From NCBI GenBank assembly GCA_026120185.1, contig JANUWF010002273.1:1595001-1659000 (forward strand): DNA of 64,000 nt, given 5' to 3'. The first letter of the stretch is position 1; every line of letters begins with the position of its first letter. This DNA comes from Voacanga thouarsii. Taxonomy: Eukaryota; Streptophyta; Magnoliopsida; Gentianales; Apocynaceae. Of the stretch, positions 1 to 11,494 are shown piece by piece. The translations under genes and the position numbers were made by a program. The notes beneath the pieces were generated by a model that was given only the letters and a program-made list of their open reading frames with translations, was not told where the DNA came from and did not search any database.

Positions 1-490
1 TCTATCACTTATACAATTAATAATTCTTTTATAATTAGAATTAACTTATTAAGTCTAATTATGATTAATTTATTAATTCTATAATTAATAAATCTATATT
101 TAGCAGATCAAGAGCGGTATCTAACAATATATCATGACCACCTAAAAGTTCAGAAAGTCAAGTAGCTTGACGTAAACCTTTCAATAGCAAATTATCAATG
201 CAATAAACTCATTTCATCATACTATATCTCATTTGGTTTAGAGTATGAAATTAGTGTCAACTCCCACTAGAATATAATCTAGTCTAAATTTATTAGTACT
301 TAATCCAAAATTCATTACTCAATATGTGTATCAATTAGAATTATTTCCAACATATAGTCGTTTGGTCAAGGACTTCCCGAGTAATGATTCCATAAAAGTG
401 ATCGTGAGATATATGCTCCTACTATAGAAGTGATGAATCATTTTATTGACCCTCTCAGATGCATGTTCAAATTCTCGAGGTCAATACCTT
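1..490 (-). mobile_element. Copia-type LTR fragment, minus orientation
   Basis: Read on the minus strand, this stretch matches the middle of the solo LTR at 29123-30851 (about 29690-30130 there). Shared phrases include the 'ataccgctc' block, the 'aattctaattgatacacat' block and the 'tactcgg.aagtccttg' block. It is the same LTR family in opposite orientation and is cut by the window start. The 5' LTR terminus is not visible, so the piece is truncated or diverged near 490. The orientation agrees with the minus-strand copia pol remains at 1620-1764. Confidence 0.6.
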
Positions 491-559
491 CATATGGTAA
501 TAAATGAATATATTTAAAATGTGAAATATAACTATTTAATTAGTATGAGTATATTTGAT

Positions 560-1430
560 CATTTTGATAGCCAATAATATATCTTTTGATCCCTAAGGTA
601 ACTTTAGAAACTTAAATGGTTAATTTAATCATTGTATAGATTATTTAGATTATTTGAGGAATAAAGAAATTTATTTTATTCTAGAAAGTCCATTGGACTA
701 GAATAATTAACTAAGTTTAGGATGAATTCATTGGCTAGATTAATTAATTAATTCTAGAAAGTTCAACTTAAAATAAGGGTTCGCCTAATAATTATATTAG
801 GTTATGTATTTATTATTTTGGGCTTTAATTAAATTAAAAGTTTAAAAAAATAATAAATAAAGTGAGTAAATAAAGTGATTTAAAGGTTTTATTATTTTAA
901 GTTTTAATAGGATATTCAAGACAAATAATAAAAAGGCCTAATCAATGGACAAAACTCTAGTCCGTCTTAGATTAGGCTTAACCAATCATAAGGGTTTAAT
1001 ATAAACCCTCTAAAGGCTAGCCACCACGGAATATCAAAAGCTCCAGCCACTGTCTCTAATAGCTCTCTCTCTTAATTTTCTTTCTCAAGAAAAATAATCA
1101 TAACTTACTTTCATTGGTTACTTGATTGGTGAGGTTAAGAGGATACCTTGGAAGTTCAAAAGTTTTAACTTTTATACTGGTTTTTTGTGTAAGAGCAAAC
1201 GTTTGGTAGGCCTTCGACTTGGTATAGTCTCGGAGTTCACATTTCAAACAACATATTGATCAATCAAATCTAATTACGATCATAGTTTCTTCTAATCTAA
1301 GAAGAAAAAGTAAGTATGCGATCTGAATCTCTGATTAAATGTTTATTTTTTACTGCATTTGTGTGATACTCGACCTTAAATTTAAGAGTCGAAGGGTAAT
1401 AACAAAAATTTTTAAATAGAGAGAAAAATC
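560..1430 (+). mobile_element. Copia-type LTR 3' half, plus orientation (inferred)
   Basis: This stretch has the layout of the 3' half of the copia LTRs elsewhere in the window: an AT-rich repeat-poor part, 'ggtttaatataaaccctc', a CT-rich stretch (tctctctct) and a G-rich leader-like end before 1400. The orientation is plus, opposite to 1-490. No clean terminus or target duplication was found, so this is LTR debris and not a complete LTR. Confidence 0.35.
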
Positions 1431-1619
1431 TAAAATTACCAAAAGTTCATGTGGAATTGACACTTTTTTATCCTTTACAAAACAATTATAAAAGATATAT
1501 AAGAGGTATACCAATATTTACTAAAAATATTATAGAAGATAATAGGGAAATACATAGTGCAATATTTATTAATCCAACTCACCCTTTGAGTCTAAGTAGA
1601 AGGATGTCGGATGCTTAGA

Positions 1620-1764
1620 TTAGACTTGAAATCCTGAAAAAATGCTTGATGGTAGGCCTATCGTGAAAATGTCAGCATATTGACAGGAAGAAGGAACATA
1701 AAGAACTAGAACATTACCAAGAGCTACTTTATTACAATTCAAGTGAATGTCAATCTCCATTTAT
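1620..1764 (-). pseudogene. Copia pol: RNase H C-terminal end
   Basis: Minus-strand translation begins MEIDIHL and continues with VALGNVLVLYVPSSCQYAD and GLPSSIFSGF before a stop at 1620-1622. This is the characteristic C-terminal end of the Ty1-copia RNase H domain (family pattern HIEIDLHF...VRVLHVPS...ADIFTKGLP). It is the downstream half of a reading frame that continues at 11495-11952, on the other side of the CACTA element. The missing part is the 9.7-kb insertion plus its 3-bp duplication. Confidence 0.8.
1762..1764. repeat. Target site duplication TAT (left)
   Basis: TAT directly precedes the CACTA terminus at 1765 and recurs at 11492-11494 directly after the right terminus. Three-base duplications are the rule for CACTA (En/Spm) elements. 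Confidence 0.85.
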
Positions 1765-2189
1765 CACTACAAAAAAAATGGCTTTTGACAACGCTTTTAT
1801 TTGCAACATAGCAAAATCTATGGTGACAGCTTGGTTTTTACCACAGTTTTGAATTCCGTGGCATATAAACCTTTTTTATAACACTTTATTTTGTCATAGT
1901 TACGTTTTTGTAGATAAAAGTTCTTTTTTACCACAAATTTAAAAACTGTTTAGGTAAAAATAATTTTTGCCACAGAGATTTAAAATTGTGGATAAAGAAA
2001 TTTTATTACCCACAGTTTTACTAAACTATGGAAAAAGCATATTTTTTTCTTATTTTATCAAATATATATTAAAAAATGTTAACATAAAATGGAAGCTTTT
2101 ATTAGATACCATGGTTGAGGTAATTGTATATATTCAAGTAGTTGTGTGTTCACATCTTGATATTACTATTTTATTAATTTTTATATAAT

Positions 2190-5100
2190 TTTTTGGACCA
2201 ATTACCTAGTTTTTTTTTTAATATTTTTCTAGATATTGTGCTATATTATGTACCAAAATATATCTGATTATCTTTAAATTTTGTCACAACACTTTTCTTT
2301 AGTAATTTTAACAAATCTAACGGTTGGATCATTAATTTGATATGTCTATCTTTGTAAATGCATTAGGTTTTGGATATTTTTCTAGATATTATACTAGATA
2401 ATGTGCCAAAATATATCCGATTACCTTTAAATTTTATCATAACACTTTTCTTAGCAATTTTAACAAATTTAAAAATTATATCGTTAATTTGATATGTCTA
2501 TCTTTGTACATACGTTAGATTTTAGATTTTTTTTTTAAAGATATTAAGGTAGATTATGTACCAAAAAATATTTGTTTACCTTCAAATTTTGTCATAACAC
2601 TTTTCTTAGTAATTTTAACAAATCTAATGGTTGGATCATTAATTTGATACCCCTATTTTTGTGAATGCGTTATTTTTTGGATATTTTTTTAGACATTATA
2701 CTAGATTATGTAACAATTACAACCGATTACCTTCAAATTTTGGAATTGGTAAATCTAACGGTTGAATCGTTAATTTGATACGCATATCTTTATAAATGCG
2801 TTAGATTTTGATTTTTTTTTTTGGGTAGATATTATGCTAGATTGTGTACTAAAATATATCTGATTACTTTCAATTATTGTCATAACATTTTTCATAGTAA
2901 TTTTAACAAATTTAACGGTTGGATCATTAATTTGATATGCCTATCTTTGTAAATGAGTTAGGTTTTAGATTTTCTTTAGATATTATACTAGATTATGTAC
3001 CAAATTATATCCTATTACCTTCAAATTTTGTCATAACACTTTTCTTAGTGATTTTAATAAATCTAACAGTTTGATAGTTAATATGATACACATATCTTTA
3101 TAAATACGTTAGGTTTTGGATATTTTTTTAGATATTATGCTACATTGTGTACCAAAATATATCTAATTACTTTCAAATTTGTCATAACACTTTTTATAGT
3201 AATTTTAACAAATTTAACGGTTAGATCATTAATTTGATATGTCCATCTTTGTAAATGTATTAGATTTTGGATATTTTTTCAATGTTTTCAGAATCGGACC
3301 GGATATCGAACTGAAAAATTTATTGATTCACAGTTTAATGGTCCAATCATAAATAGACCATAATTAAACCGTAATTGAATCGGTAATATTATAATTTAAA
3401 ATTTAAAAATATAATTATTTTAAAAAATAAAATTGATCAATAATATAATGTAATTTAAGTCCATTAAGATATAAATAATTAAATTCATGATTAAAAGTAG
3501 TCATTCTTAATTTATAACTAACAATCCAACACACAATAAAATTTAAAGTAGTTTATTGAATTCTATAATTTAATTTACTCCCAAAAATTATAAAATTTAC
3601 CCTAATTTTTTTTTCACATTGAACCGGTTCGCCAGTTGGATTGGCCGGTCCAACACGGTGTTTTTGAGAAAATCGGTCTGAAGATTGGGACCAGACTGGC
3701 AACAGCACGGTCCACAATCAGACCGACCGGTTTGATTCGGTCCAAAAAATAATGATTTTTTAGATATTATACTAGATTGTGTACCAAAATATATTTGATT
3801 ACCTTCAAAATTTGTTATAATACTTTTCTTAATGATTTTAATAAATCTTACAGTTGGATTGTTAATTTGATATGCCTATCTTTTTAATGCATTAGGTTTT
3901 TGATATTTTTTTAGATATTATACTAGATTATGTACCAAAATATATCTGATTATTTTCAAATTTTGTCATAGCACTTTTCTTAGTGATTTTAACAAATCTA
4001 ATGGTTGGATCATTAATTTAATATGCATATCTTTGTAAATGTGTTAAGTTTTAGATATTTTTCTTGGTATTATATTAGATCATATGCTAAAATATATTCG
4101 ATTATATTCAAATTTTTTGACATTATGTTAGATCATGTGTCAAAATATATCAAATTATATTCAGATTTTGTCATAACACTTTTCTTAATGATTTTAACAA
4201 ATCTAACAGATGAATCATTAATTTAATATGCCTATCTTTGTAAATTAGGTTTTGGATATTTTTCTAGATATTATGCTCGATTATATGCCAAAATATATTC
4301 GATTACCTTCAAATTTTGTCACAACAATTTTTTTAGTAATTTTAACAAATCTAACAGTTAGATCGTTAATTTAATATGCCTATCTTTGTAAATGCGTTAA
4401 GTTTTGGATATATTTTTTTAGATATTATGCAATATTATGTATAAAAATATATCCGATTACCTTCAAATTTTATCATAACACTTTTCTTAGTGATTTTAAC
4501 AAATCTAGTAGTTGGATTATTAATTTAATATATCTATCATTGTAAATGCGTTAGACTTTGGATATTTTTTTTAGATATTATGCTAGATTATGTACCAAAA
4601 TATATCTGATTACCTTCAAATTTTGTCATAATACTTGCCTTAGTGATTTTAACTAATCTTACGGTTGGATCATTAATTTGATATGTCTGTTTTTATAAAT
4701 GGATCAAGTTTTGGATTTCTTTTTTAGATATTATACTAGTTATGTATTAAAATATATTTGATTACCTTCAAATTTTTCCATAACATTTTTCTTAATGATT
4801 TTAACAAATCTAATGGTTGGATCAATAATTTAATAAGCCTATCATTGTAAATATGTTAGGTTTTTTATATTTTTCTAGATATTATACTAGATGATATGTC
4901 AAAATATATCCGATTACCTTTAAATTTTGTTATAACACTTTTCTTAGTGATTTTAACAAATCTAATTGATGGATTATTAATTTGATATGTCTATCTTTAT
5001 AAATGCATTAGGTTTTGTATATTTTTCTAGATATTATGCTCAATTGTGTGCCAAAATATATTCGATTACCTTCAAATTTTGTCAAAACACTTTTCTTAGT

Positions 5101-5255
5101 AATTTTAACAAATCTAATGGTTGAATTATTAATTTGATATGCATATCTTTGTAAATGCGTTAGGTTTTGAAATTTTTTTAGATATTATTCTAGATTGTAT
5201 ACCAAAATATATTCGATTACTTTCAAATTTTCTCATAAACACTTTTCTTAGTGAT
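2190..5255. repeat. Tandem array of ~150-bp units inside the CACTA element
   Basis: About 16-17 diverged units of 150-155 bp lie head to tail. Each has the order 'gatattttt.tagatattat', 'tgtaccaaaatatat', 'gattaccttcaaatttt', 'cataacacttttcttag', 'attttaacaaatctaacgg', 'ttggatcattaatttgata'. The 'attttaacaaat' phrase recurs near 2305, 2459, 2613, 2903, 3050, 3200, 3835, 3990, 4190, 4340, 4495, 4650, 4800, 4955 and 5105. A 475-bp MITE (3280-3754) interrupts one unit. Short ORFs here are by-products of the repeat. Confidence 0.9.
3280..3754. mobile_element. hAT-type MITE (copy 1), nested in the tandem array
   Basis: The insert begins CAATGTTTTCAGAATCGGAC and its reverse-complemented end begins CATTATTTTTTGGACCGAAT, giving imperfect terminal inverted repeats typical of hAT MITEs. 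ATTTTTT flanks both sides (3273-3279 and 3755-3761), and the broken tandem unit rejoins exactly when the insert is removed. The interior is GC-poor with an 'accggttcg' subterminal part. It resembles the MITE at 44427-44908, with a shared central 'aatattataa.ttaaaa' block. Confidence 0.8.
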
Positions 5256-6570
5256 GAAGGATTAAAAGAAAAAAAGAAAGAGAGAAATAAATATAATATT
5301 TATCTTACATTAATATATAGTATTGAATAACAAACTAATAAAAATAGACCACATTCTATTCCTTTAATGAAAAGATGTTCAGTATGATTGTTTTGATATT
5401 TATTTTATTCTTTGCCTACTTATCTACATTACTTGCTCTTTTACCGTAAGATTAATTTCTTTTACTTGTTTGTAATATGAAGGATTAAAAAAAGAAATAA
5501 ATAAATAATAATAAAATAAATAGGTACTATATAGTAAAAGAAGGGATCAATTATTTTGTCCAAAAGATTATTTTGAAGGAGAGTTAAATCATAAATTTTA
5601 TCTTTTTCGTTTTGGTAAAACAAATGAGGCTGTATAATAATACATGGAAAATTTTTTGTATCTGATTTTTTTTTCCTTTAAATAAGATATACTAGTGAAA
5701 TTATTATAAAATTTCAACAAATTTAAAAGTGAGACTTGCACAATCAATTTTATAATTTACTTTTGTATTATAATACTTGACTATAGATTAATTCACACCT
5801 TATAAATATTTTTAAACTTGTCAGTTTTGATTGAAATGTAAAACAAGTTTAAAAAATTTTATACGTTGAAATTCATTTAGTTGTTAGATTTTAAAATTAA
5901 AATATTTTTGTATTTATGGGCTAAATTAATTAATTATCAATTCTTCTCAAAAGAATAGTGGTTTTGGTTTATTTTGACAAAAAACATAGATATAATACAA
6001 ATGTATTTTATTTATCAAATATTAAATATTAAATATTAAATAATTTTTATTATATTATCACAAAAATCAACTCAATTGTGTTACTATTTCAACTCAATTT
6101 TTATTTTAATCCAAATTACTTTAATTTTAAAAAAAATATTATTTTATATATTTCAAAAATTATTAAATACTTATAACACATTATATTCTTTTTTTAATAC
6201 CATATTAGACTTCACTAAATCTTATATATTTAAGAATTTTTATTATATTATCACAAAATTAACTCAACTCTGTTACTATTTCTACAACCGCATAACATTT
6301 CCAAAGGAGAAAAAAATTGTATTCATAATAATTTCATTTATAGTTAAGTGATCCCATTATTTTCTTTTGGAAAAAAAGATAATTTAGATAATCGCACTCT
6401 ATATTAGTCTTATTTATCTGCCACTATTGTGTAAAAGACTAATTGAACCTTAAGGAGAATTGTACATTTGACATCATTTTTAGAATACAATTTTAAGAAT
6501 CCTTTTTGTCCTATGCCTGAGATGAGAAACGCATCTATGATTTTTTGCACTTACAAGCAAAAGCAAAATA
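5256..6570. other. AT-rich CACTA interior, no gene seen
   Basis: This is AT-rich sequence between the tandem array and the captured CCT8 promoter. Small ORFs of up to 91 codons (6076-6351) are rich in Phe, Ile, Tyr and Leu, as expected by chance at this base composition, and match nothing recognisable. Confidence 0.5.
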
Positions 6571-6752
6571 ATTAATTTGGACCGGGTTGACCCTATTGGA
6601 CGTTCCACAGGGTACCGGCCAAGGGGAATTGGAGTTCTAGGGCATTCCCCAGTTTCCCTCTCCTTTTTCTTCTACTGTCTGCTACTGTGCAAAACCAACA
6701 GACACTCTTTACGCACCCTTCTATTTCCCCTGGTATTGAGCTTGGAGAGAAG

Positions 6753-6762
6753 ATATATAAAT
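6753..6762 (+). promoter_or_regulatory. TATA box of the captured CCT8 promoter
   Basis: TATATAAATA lies about 100 bp upstream of the CCT8 start codon at 6859. It follows a 180-bp GC-richer, pyrimidine-rich upstream region (6575-6750) that differs from the surrounding CACTA DNA. Host promoter sequence therefore seems to have been captured along with the exon. Confidence 0.5.
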
Positions 6763-6858
6763 AGCATAAGTGAAAGGGGAAATTTTAGCTGATCAAGTGG
6801 TGATATTTGCATCAATAAGAAGGGTTTTGTTTGATCAAAAAAGCAGAGCAGTTGGAAA

Positions 6859-7551
6859 ATGGTGGGTTTAGGGATGCAGCCATACGACATACAATCCATC
6901 CTAAAGGAGGGCCACAAGCTTCTCTCGGGCCTCGACGAAGCCATCCTCAAAAATATCGATGCCTGTAAATAGTTTTCCCAGATTACCCATACTTCACTTG
7001 GCCCCAACGGTAAGCATATTAGCGCATTTCCTTCACTTTCTACTCTAGGCATCAATCATTTGGAGAACTGCGAAATCCTTTTTTACTTTGGAGTGATCTT
7101 TTGTTCTAGGGTTTTGCTTGTTATGCTTTTGGAATACTCAGGAGTTATCTTTATATTTCGATTTGGAAAAACTGTTCACTGTTTCCTTAGAAGTGTAATA
7201 ATGCTACCATTACCTGTTTTCGGGATCATAAGCAAAGCTGTCTACACAATTGACAGTTGCATTCTCAAGAAAATGTTGAAAATCTTCAGTGCTAAATAAT
7301 CCCTGGCTTCTCCCACTCGAATTGTTCAGGGCGCTAATTAGTGCTTCTAAGGAATTAATGAAGTTCTCCAGAGGTGGATATGATAGATTTTTGTAGAAAT
7401 TTCCATGGAAAATTAAGAATAAATTGCAACTAGCCCTTGCTTTTCCCTGTATTTTCTGTGTCTTTTTGGAGGAAAGTTCTTACTTTATTGTAACATGTTT
7501 TCAATTTGTTCAGGTTTGAATAAGATGGTCATTAATCATCTAGACAAACAA
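6859..7551 (+). pseudogene. CCT8: Captured CCT8 (TCP-1 theta chaperonin subunit) fragment, exons 1-2
   Basis: The start ATG at 6859 opens MVGLGMQPYDIQSILKEGHK, followed by LLSGLDEAILKNIDACK. This is the N-terminus of the theta subunit of the cytosolic chaperonin CCT, which folds actin and tubulin. The codon after IDACK is TAG (6970-6972) where the family has Gln, so the copy is dead. The frame then continues FSQITHTSLGPNG to a GT donor after 7009. Exon 2 resumes after an AG at 7511-7512 with LNKMVINHLDK, which is the correct next part of CCT8, and homology is lost after about 7551. Intron 1 was kept, so capture was from genomic DNA and not from cDNA. Only about 60 of roughly 545 residues are present. 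Confidence 0.85.
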
Positions 7552-8108
7552 ATTTGTGATCCAGTGATTATCTGCCTCAAACTAGTGATCTTGTTGCAGT
7601 TTTTTCTTTTTTTTTTTTTTTTTTGCTTCTTCTTCTTTACTTCCTTTTTTCCCCTACATGTGATTGATTTTAGCATGTGCAGTATATACATTGTTAGAAA
7701 TGCTTAGGTTTTGTAGAACTTTCATGTCTCTGATCTACTAATTTTGATCCGTTCCTATTAACACGCCAAGTTGTTGTGGAATTACTCTAGAATAAACAGT
7801 TTACTTGACCATGATAGCTAATTGTTCTAGTTGTAGTATAGGCTTCTATGGCCTTCCATCCGCAACCTCAAATAAAAAAAGGGACCATGTTGTTTAGGCA
7901 TTGCATGATTAAAAATTTACTTTAAATTGTGATCTTGAGGCTGCGTAGTTTTTCTGATTTGTTCATTCAATACATCCTCCAAAAAACAAGGAAAATTGAC
8001 ATTTGTCATTTTCAATTCTATGTTTGTCACCCTGCAATCTGTATGTTGGTGCATATAAACATAACTTGGCTATATTAGTGTGTTCTGACTTTTGCTTCCC
8101 CTTGACAG

Positions 8109-8507
8109 TCTAAAATAGCAAATATAATGGCTTCTTTTATTGTGCGCAAACCTCGGGAAAGAACATCTTTCATAAAAGCTACATTGAAAATGGTAAGAAA
8201 TTATTGTTCAGAATTCAGATAATTCTCCTCTTATGTTCGATGTTACTTACTATTATTTTCTTATGATGTTTTTTAAGTAGATATAGTGCATGTTTAAGTA
8301 CATTATCTCAAAACAATTGTTTTTTTTTTTTAAAAACCAGTTTTCATGTGCCATTTGCTTCTATGGATATCATGATCATTTGATAAAAGGTTTGTGTTCA
8401 ATTTTTAGCTTGAAAGCATTGAAGCTTTGGAAAAGTTCTTAGTGAAGCATAAGAAAGACTATATAGATATACACTGCACCACTGAACAGGAGAGAGATGA
8501 ACATGAA
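8109..8507 (+). pseudogene. SYP81: Captured syntaxin-81 (SYP81/Ufe1-type SNARE) fragment, two exons
   Basis: Exon 8109-8192 encodes SKIANIMASFIVRKPRERTS followed by FIKATLKM. Exon 8409-8507 encodes LESIEALEKFLVKHKKDYID followed by IHCTTEQERDEHE. Both are bounded by AG acceptors and GT donors (gtaag in each). These match the N-terminal cytosolic region of plant syntaxin-81, the ER-resident Qa-SNARE of retrograde Golgi-to-ER traffic (family pattern MASFIIHKPRERSPF...LESI..LE.FL.KHRKDYVDLHRTTEQERDSIEHE). The SNARE motif, transmembrane segment and first exon are absent. Both exons are still open in frame, unlike the neighbouring CCT8 piece. Boundaries with flanking CACTA DNA are not visible. Confidence 0.85.
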
Positions 8508-10900
8508 GTAAGTTCATTCAGTTGTAATTTTATTTTTTAAAAGCCAAAGGTAAGTCTTAGTGGTTTAGTAAGTTCATGGAAAAAAGTAATAATGTTTGAA
8601 TGGTTCCTTAGGGATTTGATAGATCTAGAAGAAAAGATCCCTAATCCGTCCACACTTCTTTGTAATTTTCGTTTGGTAAAATTCTTCAATACCTTCATCA
8701 TCATCTTCTATTTATTTATTTGTTGGTGAGGAAGTAGGTTGGTGGTTCACATCATGGTGAGTAGTGATGCTGAAAATGCTTAGTAAGATTTTCATCTTTG
8801 GAACTTTGAGATGCTAAAAATGCGGAATACCAAATGCTGAGTAGTGATGTGCTGGGGTGCTTTTATTTGAAAGTTTGTATGCATAGAACATATTTCTATT
8901 TGTTTGTTATTTTTGGTGTTTGAAGAAGATGTGGAATGTGTCTTACTTAATGTTATTTAAGGAAATGGATTTGTTTGGGTGATACAAAAAGATCATAGTT
9001 CTATCTGCAAGTTATGATCTTGGTGAATGAATATTTCCCTTCAAATGATAATCTTGGGTGACTTTACAGTGAAGCAGAGGCCTATGATCTAAGCCACGGT
9101 TTTGATGAATTGGTTTGAGAGGGCAAAGTTTTCAACTTTGGCATTTTTCTAGTTTATTTCTTTCAATAGTTTAGACTTGATGAGCCTTTAATTACAATGA
9201 AAGAATTCATTGCGATGGCCTTATAGGATTAATGATTTTATGAAATTTATGCTTTTCTTTTCCTGTTATATTTTGGTTCCAATAATCATTTTTTAAATGC
9301 AGACTTCGTAATTTCTCTCTATCTATGTGCCTGCTTTTGGAACCTAATTTTCTTGTACTGCTTGCCTTAGATTTTTGTCCTAGTGAGTTAAAAGATTGCA
9401 CCCTAAAGACCTTTTTTTTTTTTTAATGTTATTAGGTTTAAGACTTTATCTATTGAAAGCCATTTGTGATGTCTTGCAAAATTATTTAATCATTTGTCGT
9501 GGAGCTTCTGAAATCTCCTTTTACATATCTGGAGTATCATCTGTGTTTAATAGTGGACAAATTATGTATATATATATTTTTAGTCCTAATGCCTTCTTCC
9601 TTCCCTTCTTCGTGTATTCAGTGAAAATTATCTGGAGCTTCATGCTAAGTAATTTCCAGTTGAAAATGTTATGTAAATGCTAAGTAGTGATATTGAAAAT
9701 GTTGTGTAAATGTTGAGTAGTAATTGAGTAGTGATATGCTGAAAATGTTAAATAGTTTCCAGCTAAAAATGTTGAACATGCCCTGTGTTTGTTGCTTGTA
9801 ACTGCATTAGCAGTTAATTAGTTGGTGATATCTGGGAAGCTTTCCATTCTTCATTTTATTCCTTTTTATTTCAAAGGCTGCATGCAGCAAACCATATGCA
9901 ATACTTCCAGCAGAGTTTGTTCAGTGTGGATTAGAGTTTATTCCTTGGTGATCCCCTTTTTTCTACTTCTACTTGCTTCAGATGTTCTTATTTTGTTTTT
10001 TTCTATACTATATTCTGGTGTTCTTTTCTGTTTCTTTATCATTATTTAGTTCTAGATGTTCCAATCCTCTATATTATGTGTTATTGTACTTATATATACC
10101 TAGTAATCATCTTGGCCACCATAATATACACCTTACAATGGGTGCAAATTATTTCTCAGATTTTGTTTCTAGAAGATAAATGATGCATCTTTTTTTATCT
10201 TTGATAAACATTAGGACTAAACTGCAACCAAGTTCAATTTTTTTTTTTTTTTTGGTTGAAGAAGACAATGTTGCCCTTCTTTTCTCTGGTCGAACAGTGA
10301 AGTACTTCTCTAATTTGCGAAAGAATTTAGGTCTTGGACTTGATGGTTGGATACTTTAACTAGTGCTAAATCAATTTTCTTACATTAAAATGTGAATGTC
10401 AATGCAGATTAGCTTTCTTCAAAGCTTCTTATGTTCTTTATGATTCCAAATTTTATGTTACTGTGGATTATTACATATATCTCAGACCAGATTTGTAGTG
10501 ACTTTAGAAGTTCAGATTTGTAGCTTTATTAAGAAGTAATCTTGTCCTGTTTTTTTTTTTTTTTCTTAATGACAGGGGAAATGAAGATCAAGGTGATTGA
10601 AGGTTCATTTAACTATGGCATTATTTTTTGTCCTTAATGAATTTGTATAACTTCTCATGGATGTCATGGTTAGAATTGTGATTTTGTTTTGGACTATTTT
10701 GAACTAATGTCAATGATTAGATTCATGATACCTATCAGACTCCATTTACTTTTTTTTGTGCATATTAAGTTATTATTAATGGAAGATGGCATTTTGAATG
10801 TTCATTCAATGGATGATAGTTGATTGTTAATAGTAGAGGCTTTCATAGTTTTATATGTACAGTAGATGATGATCATGTTAAAGTAGAAGGAAATTTTTTT
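8508..10900. other. CACTA interior, no further gene recognised
   Basis: This is T-rich, intron-like DNA with several poly-T runs (9410, 10240, 10550) and short ORFs of at most 95 codons. A small direct repeat of 'gctgagtagtgat'-like phrases occurs at 8760-8850 and 9680-9760. I could not assign further exons of CCT8, SYP81 or any other gene. Part of it may be captured intron sequence. Confidence 0.4.
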
Positions 10901-11491
10901 TTGTCAAAATGCGGATGTAAAAAAAATTTGTTAATATCATCATATTGAATTCAATGTTTATTTACTACGGATGTAAAAGATTTGGAAATTTGTCCAAAAA
11001 TCATGGCAAAAAGTAATCACTACGGAAGCTTTAAATCGTAGCAAAAAAATATTAATTACAACAATAAGGAAATCGTAGCAAATGGGTATTATCCACGGTT
11101 ATGTCAATTTAGAAAAAAACCGTGATAAAAAGGATTATTTTCAACAAAAATGTAATTGTAACAAATAATATTCGTCACAGTTGTAAAATGTTGAAAAAAT
11201 TGTGACATAAAATTGAAATCTTTGCCCACAATTAATAACCGTTGGGAAAAGCTGTGGCAAAAGTTCATGAACAAATACCACACTTTATTTACAACGACTC
11301 TAAAATTGTGGTAAACCCATGGCAAAAGGTATTCCCCGTGGCTACACAATTGTGCCAAACTTTTTACAATGGCCATAACGCCCATGCCTCGAAAACCGTG
11401 GTATTTCCATGACAAAAACGTATTTGTCACAATTTTGGCTAATTTCGCCACACTTTCTCTAGCGTTGCCAAAAGTCACTTTTTTTGTAGTG

Positions 11492-11494
11492 TAT
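11492..11494. repeat. Target site duplication TAT (right)
   Basis: TAT follows the right CACTA terminus (…TTTTTTTGTAGTG) and pairs with 1762-1764. Confidence 0.85.

Larger units (their letters stand above)
1765..11491. mobile_element. Non-autonomous CACTA (En/Spm) transposon with captured gene pieces
   Basis: The left end begins CACTACAAAAAAAATGGCTT. The right end, reverse complemented, begins CACTACAAAAAAAGTGACTT. Both continue into TTTTG.CAACGC, a near-perfect terminal inverted repeat of about 30 bp. The element is flanked by TAT duplications and is 9727 bp long. Subterminal regions (1790-2150 and 10900-11460) are dense in short ccacag/ctgtgg-like motifs in both orientations, as CACTA transposase-binding regions are. 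No TNP-type transposase could be recognised inside, so the element must have been moved in trans. It contains a 150-bp tandem array, a nested MITE, a CCT8 fragment with its promoter and a syntaxin-81 fragment. It splits a copia RNase H frame. Confidence 0.9.

Noticed and set aside
2190..5255. CRISPR-like array
   Set aside because: This is a plant genome. The repeats are 150-bp contiguous units without unique spacers.
6672..7055. 127-codon minus-strand ORF
   Set aside because: Antisense to the CCT8 promoter and exon 1 on the plus strand. No homology of its own.
11104..11478. 124-codon minus-strand ORF at the CACTA right end
   Set aside because: Lies within the terminal and subterminal repeats. 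The opening residues are a translation of the inverted repeat.
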